Positions 5,125 through 12,007 of a DNA stretch of 12,007 nucleotides are shown one piece after another; the first letter of the stretch is position 1; each line of letters opens with the position of its first letter. Both the position numbers and the translations under genes were made by a program. Source of the stretch: CAZYZQ01 sp964652075 (GTDB lineage Bacteria; Bacillota; Clostridia; Oscillospirales; Oscillospiraceae). The stretch covers positions 1 to 12,007 of the forward strand of contig CAZYZQ010000074.1 in assembly GCA_964652075.1 (NCBI GenBank), written 5' to 3'. The notes beneath the pieces are model-generated. The model was not told where the DNA came from. It did no database searches and saw only the letters and a list, made by a program, of their open reading frames with translations.

Positions 5125-6459
5125 ATGCAGGAATCGAGGATGAAGGAGCGCCCGGTATTTCCGTTGCTGCTGTCCATGGCGCTGCCGATGGTGCTGTCGA
5201 TGCTGGTGAACGCCCTGTACAACATTGTGGATAGCCTTTTTGTGGCGAAAATCGGAGAAGAGGCGATTGCGGCACTTTCACTTGTGTTCCCAATGCAAAA
5301 TTTTATTAATGCTGTTGCCATTGGATTTGGAGTCGGTGTGAATGCAACCGTTGCGTTCCATCTGGGGGCGGAAGAGCCGAAAAAGGCGAATATAGCCGCA
5401 ACCTGTGGGCTGCTGTTGTCAATCCTGCACGGTATTGTGCTCGCAGTGGGCTGTATTGCGCTTGCGCCTGCCTTTCTGGGAATGTTTACGCAGAATGTGC
5501 GCGTCGCTTCGCAGGGTGTTTGCTACGCGACGATTGTGTTCAGCTTTGCGGGTATCCTCTCTTTGTCGCTGTTCTTTGAAAAGGTATTTCAGGCGGAGGG
5601 CAGGATGAATGTGACCATGCTTGGCCTGCTGTGTGGCTGCGTAACAAATATCATTCTGGATCCACTCCTGATTTTTGGCATTGGGTTCCTGCCAGAAATG
5701 GGAATTGCCGGCGCCGCTGTGGCCACCGGGCTTGGGCAGGTTGTGACCTTGGCAGTATTTTTGGTGGTGTATATAGCAATGCCCGGCCGCGTGCGGATTT
5801 GCCGCCCTGTATGGCACAGCATGGGAACAATTGTCCGGCGGCTTTATGGTATCGGAATCCCGGCAATGCTGAATATGGCACTGCCGTCGCTTCTCGTATC
5901 GGTGCTCAATACGATCCTTGTTTCTTTTTCGCAGGCATATGTGGTGGTGCTCGGCGTCTACTACAAGCTGCAAACGTTTCTCTATCTTCCGGCCAGTGGA
6001 ATCGTACAGGGGATGCGTCCTGTGATTGGGTTTAACTACGGCGCGGGAGAGACGCGGCGCGTGCGGCGGATTTTTCTCGTCTCGCTGGCTATGATCGGCG
6101 CAATGATGGTGGTGGGAACGCTGCTCTGCCAACTGCTGCCGGAACAGCTGATCCGGCTCTTTTCCGACAACCCGGAGACGGTTACGGCGGGCAGGACGGC
6201 GCTTCGTATGATCAGTGCCGGATTTATTGTTTCGGCAGTTTCTGTAACAGCTTCCGGCGCGCTGGAGGGGATGGGGAAGGGGCTGCCCTCCTTTCTGATT
6301 TCGTTGCTGCGCTATACGGTCATTCTGATACCATTGGCGCTTGTTCTGAGCAAATGGCTCGGCGCTGCCGGCGTCTGGCATGCGTTCTGGATTGCGGAGA
6401 CGTTGAGCGCGGCAGCGGCGTTCCTGATTTACCGAAATGCCGCGCCGCGTGCGGGATGA
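5125..6459 (+). CDS. MATE family multidrug/cation antiporter (444 aa)
   Basis: The protein has the MATE layout: about 12 membrane segments in two similar halves, beginning PLLLSMALPMVLSMLVNALYN then IVDSLFVAKIGEEAIAA, the hallmark first helix and loop. The second half starts GIGIPAMLNMALPSLL and includes the conserved GMRPVIGFNYGAGE. Members expel drugs or metabolites in exchange for Na+ or H+. The length is typical and no damage is visible. The ATG is preceded by AAGGA about 9 bases upstream. It stands alone behind a strong promoter and leader terminator, which suggests induction by relief of termination. No obvious terminator follows; the next promoter starts about 50 bases after the stop. 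Substrate and coupling ion cannot be told. Confidence 0.95.
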   Translation: MQESRMKERPVFPLLLSMALPMVLSMLVNALYNIVDSLFVAKIGEEAIAALSLVFPMQNFINAVAIGFGVGVNATVAFHLGAEEPKKANIAATCGLLLSILHGIVLAVGCIALAPAFLGMFTQNVRVASQGVCYATIVFSFAGILSLSLFFEKVFQAEGRMNVTMLGLLCGCVTNIILDPLLIFGIGFLPEMGIAGAAVATGLGQVVTLAVFLVVYIAMPGRVRICRPVWHSMGTIVRRLYGIGIPAMLNMALPSLLVSVLNTILVSFSQAYVVVLGVYYKLQTFLYLPASGIVQGMRPVIGFNYGAGETRRVRRIFLVSLAMIGAMMVVGTLLCQLLPEQLIRLFSDNPETVTAGRTALRMISAGFIVSAVSVTASGALEGMGKGLPSFLISLLRYTVILIPLALVLSKWLGAAGVWHAFWIAETLSAAAAFLIYRNAAPRAG

Positions 6460-6505
6460 TTTCGCATCTGCAGTTCAAGGCGCATTTCATGGAAGGTTCC
6501 CAAGC

Positions 6506-6539
6506 CGGTTTGCAAACCGTTTGAACGGTTGGGTATAAT
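6506..6539 (+). promoter_or_regulatory. Promoter with two overlapping palindromes (operator-like), upstream of the broken recombinase
   Basis: TTGCAA (6510-6515), 18 bases, TATAAT (6534-6539). The -35 box is the centre of a perfect 14-bp palindrome CGGTTTGCAAACCG (6506-6519). A second palindrome, AACCGTT-TG-AACGGTT (6515-6530), fills the spacer and shares the middle half-site with the first. The result is three CGGTT half-sites in alternating orientation at 6506, 6515 and 6526. Outer CCCAA (6500-6504) and TTGGG (6529-6533) extend the symmetry. A protein bound here would block the promoter. AGGAGG follows at about 6565, before the ATG at 6580. Confidence 0.7.
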
Positions 6540-6579
6540 AGTCCTGTAATCCGGCAGGGAAAACAGGAGGGGAGCCAAA

Positions 6580-7070
6580 ATGAATCCGAGAATTCTGACG
6601 CATAGGCAGCTACAGGACTTTCAGGCATTGCTGCGCCGGGAGGAAAAAAGCCAGGCTACGGTGGAGAAGTATCTCCGGGATACACGCGCGTTTTCGGCGT
6701 TTGTGGGGCAGGAGGCGGTTACAAAGGAGCGGGTGCTGTCCTACAAGCAGCAGCTTGTGGCGCAGGGATATGCGCCCGGCTCCATCAACTCCATGCTCGC
6801 CAGCATCAACAGCCTGCTTGAGATGCTGGGCTGGCAGGACTGCAAGGTCAAAAATATCCGCACACACGGCCCGCCTATTGCACCGAGCAGCAGGAGCTGA
6901 GCAAGCAGGAGTACCTGCGGCTGCTCAAGGCGGCGGCGGGCCGGCCGCAACTGCGGCTGGTGATGGAGACGATCTGCGGCACCGGCATCCGGGTATCCGA
7001 GCTGCGCTATTTCACGGTGGAGGCGGTGCGGCGGGGCGAGATCACCGTGGCCTGCAAGAGCAAGCACAGA
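6580..7070 (+). pseudogene. Tyrosine recombinase (XerC/D-like), frameshifted and truncated
   Basis: Residues 1-95 (MNPRILTHRQLQDFQ..., EEKSQATVEKYLRDTRAF, GYAPGSINSMLASINSLLEML) form the SAM-like N-terminal DNA-binding domain of tyrosine recombinases. The frame then ends at TGA 6898-6900 because of a net -1 change near 6866/6867; adding one G there restores RTQRPAYCTEQQELSKQEYL and continues to ETICGTGIRVSELRYFTVEA, with the first catalytic Arg at 6990-6992. Homology stops at ITVACKSK (about 7061), where the frame passes directly into a signal peptide. The HxxR box and the catalytic Tyr are absent and no remnant is seen after the surface gene. It cannot be an active recombinase. Its promoter and ribosome site (AGGAGG) look intact, so it may still drive transcription into the gene behind it. 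Confidence 0.85.
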
Positions 7071-9145
7071 AAGATTCTGGCCATCCTTTTGGCGGTGTTC
7101 CTGCTGGTCGGAGTCCTGCCGGCAGAGGTAATTGCGACGGACAGTGTGCTGCCTGCCGACGTCAATCCGGATGAATCAGACGCGCTGTCGGAGACGGCGG
7201 ATGAAATTGCTGCCCCGGATGCGTTGGACACAGCGCAGCCGGAGGACGGCGAAGAACGATTGCCCGCCGCATTGACAAGCCAGCCAGACGAACCGGAGAA
7301 TGCGCAGGGAGAAGAAGATCCTTACCCTGATTGGCCGGGTGCAAAGGACAGAGAATTGACCGTTTCCTGCAACGTCTCCGGAACGGGGGCCGAAACGGAC
7401 AGAGCGTTCTCCTATTACTTCGAAATTGATACGGAGGGAATAGAACTGGAGGAGGACCAGCTCGATGGTATGACGCCGGATCCCGTTTGGCCGCGAAGAT
7501 ACTGGTTTACTTTACGGGATGGAGAGAGCAGGGTGATTCACCTTCCGGATGGCCCCTATCCTTTTTGGGTGGTGCAATCCGCCGTTTCCAGTTATATTAC
7601 CTCTTACACTTTCACGCCGGATGGGGGCACGGATTCCCCCTATGACCCGCCGGAGAGCTATGGGAAGTGCTTTGCTCCGCTCATGGAGGAGACTGCCTCC
7701 ATCACATTTGATAACCACATGGACAGCTATGAGGTGACGGTTCAGAATACTGGAACAACCGTCGCCGGAGCGGCGAACTGCACTGTAGACATTCCGGTGC
7801 AGTATCAGATTGTCGCCTATGCGCCGGCGGGGGATCGGCAGTATCCTTTGAATACGTATCCATGGTGGGATGAGTCGAACGAAACTATCACGTTGGGGGA
7901 TGTCGACTTTCATTACGAAACGCTTTCCGGAAGCAGCGGAACCGGTTCTGCCTGCTCTGTTGCGAATATTACCCTGAACGCAGGGGAAAAGGCGGAAATA
8001 TCTCTCCCGTCTCAGATCTTTTTTGCCGGAGAAGGGTATGATGTCTACTACTACATCACAGCAATGCCGGTCAGCGCCGGCGCCGTTTCGGACTTTGCCG
8101 TCACCATTGACGGGGAAGCGGCAGAGCTGACAGGGCCTACCCTTGGCGGCACGTTCCGGGCAGAGGCCGACAAAGCCTTTGTAACCCGGTGTTCCTGTGA
8201 AATGCGGGAGGTCCCGCTCCATGTCGCGGTCGAAACCGCGGAGGGAAGCAGTGCTCCCGACCCCAATCGGGAATATGTGATCTCGATATACTGCTATTAT
8301 TTGAATGGATGGACTGTCAATGGCGTCTGCTTCGAGGGCGGTGAGACCGAGCTCCGGATGAAAAACGGAGAGACCCAATGCCTTTATCTGCCAGTCCTGC
8401 AGAATAGCGGATCCGAGCAGGGCGCCTATTTCCAGGTCTATTCCAGAGCGTACAGCGGGTTCAGCATCACCGCGGCCACGGAGGAGGAAGGCAGTTCTCC
8501 CACAGGAATCGGTGGAAACTCTCGACCTCTCTATACAGACGCCGCTGCCGGACGAGAGATCACCGTTACCTATACCTATGATGAGGCAGCGGAGGATACA
8601 ATCTGGAACTACGCCACTGTCGTAAGCTATGACGAACTGATTCCCGGCCACCGGTATGTCATGTTCTGCGTCAAAAACGGCACCAACCATATGCTGAACA
8701 ATACAGGGGATTCCGTAATCGGGCTGCGGACTTACGTATCCTCCCCGTCTCCCGGCGAACAGATCCGGTGGCCGAAGGATCCTGAAAACTGGGGCGAAGG
8801 CAATGATTCCCACCCTGTTATGGACTATACCGGTGTGGAGTGGATTTATACCGGAAGCACCTTGGAGCGTGCCACGCTGCAGAGCACAGCCGGAAATTAC
8901 CTCTGCGCAGATAAGACGCACAGCGGCAGCGCGCCGTTGAGCCAGGTGAGCGCGTCCGTCAAGGTCGAGGCGGGCGGCGATTCGGTTGGCGCAAAAATCT
9001 ATGGATTGGATGGCAATCGCTACGGCGTCTCGTGGAGCGCGGGCGCGCAGGTATTTGATGAGACTGCTTCCGAAGCCTACGAGGATGGGAGCTTCCTCTG
9101 TGCAGCAAACGGCCTGAGCACCATCTACTTTGCAGAGGTTATATT
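7047..9145 (+). pseudogene. LPKTG surface protein, segment 1: signal peptide and N-terminal adhesin domains
   Basis: This is the first of three frame segments of one surface protein; the frame runs on to a stop at 9365, but homologous sequence leaves it near 9140. The GTG at 7047 gives MACKSKHRKILAILLAVFLL then VGVLPAEVIA, a classical signal peptide with likely cleavage near residues 26-30. An acidic D/E/P-rich spacer (about 30-100) follows. Around 100-200 a module with TVSCNVSGTGAETDRAFSYYF and FTLRDGESRVIHLP resembles Cna-B/pilin-type Ig-like domains (DUF7601-like); a similar unit may lie near 390-480. Residues 520-695 are not recognised. No ATG lies next to the signal peptide, and the ribosome site is poor (GGGGCGAG). 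The same frame is open back to 6960 in recombinase sequence, so the normal 5' end has probably been replaced. Confidence 0.75.
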
Positions 9146-10647
9146 CCAGAGGAGCCCCCAAGCCGGAAACAGTGACCGTCACGTTCCTTGGGACCAACGG
9201 TATCAACGCTTATCGGGGCGCCACGGATATCACTTACGAGGAACAGCCTGTGGACGAGCCGATCACCGTTCCCACCGAGGAGGAGATCGGCACACCGGAG
9301 CATTACAGCTATACCCTTACAGGGTTCTACGATGTGGAAAACGCCGAGATTGTCCGGCCGGGTGAGACGGTGCAGCCGGAGTGCGACAAAACCTATTATG
9401 CCATCTGGACGGTTGCGAGCTACGACGTCGGTCAGAACAAGGACGTCATCAACAACAAGTCTACAGCCAGCTTCATTACAACCGAGCTGTATGATTTCAA
9501 CGAGCTGTTCAACCTGTACAGCGCGTCGGCCGGCAGTGACGGCTGGTATCTCGCCTCAGCGGGCAACAATGTTGCTCTGGGCAGCGAAAAGGACGGCGCG
9601 GCACCCAGCCGTGGGTTTGTCTTTGTGGACACCAAGAGCCCGCACGGCTCCATTTCCAATATGTGGGAGCGCGACAGGGCAAACGCAAACCAGCAGGTCA
9701 ACTTTGATCCGTACAAGAACTATGACGGAAAGATCGTCCTCGGCCTGTTTGCACGTGCGGAAGCGCTGTTTCACAACGGGGATGATGCGCCGCTTGGCGT
9801 ACAGTATGTGGGCGAGGGCGACTACCTGTTCCACTACGACACCGAGACCGGTTATTATTACTACGACAGCTCGAAAAACGCCGCCTCCTACAATCAGGCG
9901 GATGGCCGCTTCTATGTTTACGACTACATCTACGGCACCAGCAAGTCGCACGAACCGGGGGAGAACGAGAGCGATTTCCTGCCCTTCAACTATATGACCA
10001 AAGAGGACGCGGAGGCAGGAGAAGCGTTCAGCGACAGCAATGGCGCCACCAACTACTTCTTCGGCATGAAGAACACCATTGATTTTACGCTGGCCGACCC
10101 TGTGGGCGAAGTGAAGGACGACGGATCCTACGGGAACCTGACCAGCTTTACGGACAAGAACGGCGAGTATCTGCACAAGCTGTTCAAGTTCAGCGGCGAC
10201 GACGTCTGGGTCTTTGTGGACGGGAAGCTCGTGCTGGACATGGGCGGCATCCACGACTTTGTCTACGGTGAGATCGACTTCAGCACAGGCATGGTCACCA
10301 CCGCCCAGAACGGCGCATTCATCAACAAAGACGTCGTCTGCGGCTTCGGGTACGAACCTTCACAGGCCAACGATGGCAGCAACAAGGTCACCCAGACCGA
10401 TCTGGCCGACATTTTTGACGGTAAACTGGAAGCGGGCCATCACACCCTGACGTTCTACTACATGGAGCGCGGCTCGTCCCAGTCCAACGCCGCAATCTAT
10501 TTCAACATCTCAAAAGAGGAGGAGCCAGCTCCTACCGGTGATCTCACAGTCAGCAAAGCCGTCGCCGGGTCCGGTGCGGATACAGAACTGGCGTTCCCGT
10601 TCACTGTGGTGCTGGACGATGAGACGGTATCCGGTACATACGGCGAT
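9146..10647 (+). pseudogene. LPKTG surface protein, segment 2: InlB-like repeat, fibro-slime domain, start of a Cna-B-like domain
   Basis: The second frame of the surface protein opens at TTG 9130 and closes at 10782; neither looks like a real gene end. TVTFLGTNGINAYRGAT... DKTYYAIW (about 9170-9415) matches an InlB-type B repeat. From about 9450 to 10505 comes a fibro-slime domain (a PA14-like carbohydrate-associated module), with the signature GDDVWVFVDGKLVLDMGGIH at 10195-10254 and HTLTFYYMERG near 10441. DLTVSKAVAGSGADTELAF (from about 10540) begins a Cna-B-like stalk domain that is cut at 10647 by the next frame change. The frame change at its start needs either one extra or two missing bases around 9138-9166. 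Domain calls are by motif; the split is seen directly. Confidence 0.8.
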
Positions 10648-11464
10648 GAGCTTCGAAGCCGGTGTTGCGACCTTCGAGCTGAAGCACGGCGAGAGCAAAA
10701 CCGCCACCGGCCTGCCCGCGGGAATTGGTTATACCGTGACCGAGACGGACACCAAGGGATATCTCGCGACAGTGAACGGTGAAAGCAAGGCGAGCATCTC
10801 CGGCACAATTGTCGAAGATGAGACGGAGAAAGCGTCATTCACCAACACGAAGCCCGGCGATCCCGGCCCCGGCGGCCCGGGCGGCACACCCAACCCCGCC
10901 AAGGTCACGTTGACCGCGCAGAAGACCCTTGATGGAAAAACACCAGAGGGCAGCAGCTTCACGTTTGTGCTGACGGACGCCGCGGGCAACGTCATCCAGA
11001 CGACGCAGAACAACGGCGGCGCAATTGCGTTCGACACGTTGACCTTTGACCGTGTCGGAACCTTCATCTACACGATCTCTGAGCAGGCGGGCGCAGGCGA
11101 CGGCGTTGTCTACGACAGCACTGTCTACACCGTGACGGTCAATGTGACGAAAAACGGCGACTATCAGGCAGCGGTCTCCTTGGCAAAGGACGGCCAGCCG
11201 TACACGGGCGAGCCGCTCTTTGCCAACACGACGGAATCGCCCGACGAGCCGGAGACACCGTTGACGCCGGAGGAACCGGGCACACCGGACGAGCCGGGTA
11301 CCCCCAGCCAACCGGAGACGCCGGCGCAGCAGGATAGCCCGCAGGCTCCGGCGCTCCCAAAGACCGGGCAGCTGTGGTGGCCTGTTCTCCTGCTGTTCGC
11401 CGCAGGCATCTTCACTGTGACGTTCGGCCTCCTCCGCCGCAGACGTGGGGCTTGGCAGTCCTAA
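10646..11464 (+). pseudogene. LPKTG surface protein, segment 3: stalk domains, Spy0128-like isopeptide domain, sortase anchor
   Basis: The third frame resumes at MSFEAGVATFELKHGESK and completes the Cna-B-like domain started before 10647. A PGDPGPGGPGGTPNP linker leads to a Spy0128/FctA-like pilin domain (about 10900-11230): AQKTLDGK carries the candidate isopeptide Lys, YTISEQ the Glu and FANTT the Asn of a self-made Lys-Asn cross-link. A Pro-rich stalk (11240-11343) is followed by LPKTG (11354-11368), a hydrophobic segment and RRRRGAWQS, the full sortase A-type cell-wall anchor. The stop is at 11462-11464. Upstream in-frame starts from 10538 overlap segment 2 and are shadows. No sortase lies in the window, so a housekeeping enzyme elsewhere would be needed. 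Confidence 0.85.
11240..11343 (+). repeat. Pro/Glu/Thr-rich stalk repeats before LPKTG
   Basis: Imperfect tandem units of the form (P-D/E-E/Q-P-x-T-P): PDEPETP, LTPEEPGTP, DEPGTPSQPETP. Such low-complexity wall-spanning stalks lift the adhesive domains through peptidoglycan. The repeated GAGCCGG/CACCGG DNA is prone to length change. Confidence 0.75.
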
Positions 11465-11480
11465 ATTCGCAACAGAAAAA

Positions 11481-11512
11481 CACCGGCAGGCGCATTTGGG
11501 CGCCTGCCGGTG
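11481..11512 (-). terminator. Intrinsic terminator, distal of a tandem pair for nifJ
   Basis: CACCGGCAGGCGC (11481-11493) and GCGCCTGCCGGTG (11500-11512) form a perfect 13-bp GC-rich stem with a 6-nt loop. On the minus strand TTTTTCTG follows (11473-11480), so it works for the PFOR gene. On the plus strand no T-run follows, yet the stem may still slow or stabilise the end of the surface-gene transcript, whose stop is 17 bases before. Confidence 0.75.
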
Positions 11513-11534
11513 CGTGTATATTCCGGGCAGTCTC

Positions 11535-11567
11535 AAAAAAAGGCTGGCATGCTTTCACATGCCAGCC
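11535..11567 (-). terminator. Intrinsic terminator, proximal of a tandem pair for nifJ
   Basis: GGCTGGCATG (11542-11551) and CATGCCAGCC (11558-11567) form a perfect 10-bp stem with a 6-nt loop, and T7 follows on the minus strand (11535-11541). It lies 11 bases after the PFOR stop. In the plus direction AAATTTTATG follows, so weak bidirectional activity is possible. Confidence 0.85.
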
Positions 11568-11578
11568 AAATTTTATGC

Positions 11579-12007
11579 TTACTTGCCGTACATCTCCTGA
11601 AGCTTGACCAGATGGTCGTAGCGCTCCATGGCGGTCTTCTCAGCCTTGGTGAACAGCTCCTCGGCGCGCTCCGGGAAGGAACGGGTCAGGCGGCTGTAAC
11701 GGGCTTCGTTCATGATGAAGTCACGGTAGCCGTTTGCCGGCGCCTTGGAATCGATCGTGAACGGGTTCTTGCCCTCGGCCTTGAGCGCCGGGTTGAAGCG
11801 GAACAGGTTCCAGTAGCCGCAGTCGACAGCCTTCTTCATCTCAGCCTGGCAGTTCTGCATGCCGCCCTTGATGGAGTGCATCTCGCACGGCGCATAGCCG
11901 ATGATGAGGGACGGGCCGGGATAAGCCTCGGCCTCCGCAATGGCCTTGATGGTCTGGGCGGGATTCGCGCCCAGAGCAATCTGTGCAACGTAGATGTAGC
12001 CGTAGCT
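11579..12007 (-). CDS. nifJ: Pyruvate:ferredoxin (flavodoxin) oxidoreductase, C-terminal 142 residues (partial)
   Basis: PFOR oxidises pyruvate with CoA to acetyl-CoA and CO2, passing electrons to ferredoxin, and is central to anaerobic energy metabolism. The visible end contains YIYVAQIALGANPAQTIKAI, AEAYPGPSLIIGYAPCEMHS, IKGGMQNCQAEMKKAVDCGY and WNLFRFNP, the conserved thiamine-diphosphate-domain tail of the single-chain enzyme. The frame is open to the right edge, so the rest (roughly 1,000 residues in the family) lies outside the window. The final part of the protein is as expected in single-chain PFORs and the gene ends at TAA 11579-11581, followed by two strong terminators. Highly adapted, regular codon use fits an abundant enzyme. 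Confidence 0.95.
   Translation of the reverse strand, partial: SYGYIYVAQIALGANPAQTIKAIAEAEAYPGPSLIIGYAPCEMHSIKGGMQNCQAEMKKAVDCGYWNLFRFNPALKAEGKNPFTIDSKAPANGYRDFIMNEARYSRLTRSFPERAEELFTKAEKTAMERYDHLVKLQEMYGK

Noticed and set aside
4983..5234. Possible upstream ORF overlapping the MATE leader
   Set aside because: Its TTG start is the -35 box itself, so it would not be transcribed; internal starts lack a ribosome site.
4862..5293. Minus-strand upstream extension of the GNAT frame to 282 residues
   Set aside because: It crosses two promoters and runs antisense to the MATE start; the ATG at 4861 has a good ribosome site and gives a complete GNAT domain.
5419..6381. 320-codon minus-strand open frame
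   Set aside because: Shadow of the MATE gene; the product is hydrophilic, rich in H/Q/R and lacks any motif.
7512..9206. 564-codon minus-strand open frame
   Set aside because: It lies wholly opposite the surface protein, whose frame shows clear signal peptide and domain signatures; the antisense product has no recognisable motif, and such open antisense frames are common in GC-rich coding DNA.
9130..10660. Programmed ribosomal frameshifting in the surface gene
   Set aside because: Neither junction shows a classical slippery heptamer with a downstream structure, and two independent events in different settings would be required.
11465..11578. Remnant of the recombinase C-terminus after the surface gene (which would show an insertion into the recombinase)
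   Set aside because: The gap contains only two terminators; no HxxR or Tyr-box sequence is readable, so truncation or fusion fits better than insertion.

Overview
The window looks like a chromosome segment of a GC-rich, obligately anaerobic Gram-positive bacterium of the Clostridia, probably an Oscillospiraceae-type gut commensal. The evidence is a type III glutamine synthetase, pyruvate:ferredoxin oxidoreductase, a CmpB-type membrane protein, DUF1653 and DUF6062-like proteins, strong AGGAGG ribosome sites with several TTG starts, and an LPKTG surface protein. This placement is inference; no rRNA or other phylogenetic marker is present.

Positions 1-2500 (minus strand) hold the N-terminal part of glnN behind its own promoter and a terminator-like leader hairpin, a DUF6062-like double Cys/His protein with its own promoter, and a coupled pair: DUF1653 and a CmpB-like membrane protein. 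Positions 2531-2582 are a symmetric divergent promoter in which one palindromic TTGCAA appears to serve as the -35 box for both directions. Positions 2583-4395 (plus strand) form a compact operon: a 36-codon ORF whose ribosome site lies in a hairpin loop, truA, an ArsC/Spx-like protein and a stand-alone GyrI-like domain. It ends at a 12-bp terminator hairpin placed between convergent genes. Positions 4445-6459 hold a divergent GNAT acetyltransferase (minus) and a MATE transporter (plus); the MATE leader contains a complete intrinsic terminator, suggesting attenuation control.

Positions 6506-11464 are the accessory part. A promoter carrying two overlapping palindromes drives a tyrosine recombinase that has lost one base and then runs, in the corrected frame, straight into the signal peptide of a sortase-anchored surface protein. 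The surface protein (about 1,470 codons when repaired) has Cna-type/pilin-like domains, an InlB-like repeat, a fibro-slime domain, a Spy0128-like isopeptide domain, a Pro-rich stalk and LPKTG, and it is itself split over three frames by two further indels. Whether this is real decay, phase variation or assembly error is the main open question. Positions 11481-12007 hold two tandem terminators and the 3' part of the PFOR gene nifJ (minus strand).

The core genes (nitrogen assimilation, PFOR, tRNA pseudouridylation) look intact where visible. All the gene damage I see lies in the recombinase and surface-protein region. No tRNA, rRNA, CRISPR array or complete insertion sequence was seen. No gap without a gene exceeds 300 bases; the longest, 4862-5124, holds two divergent promoters and the MATE leader.
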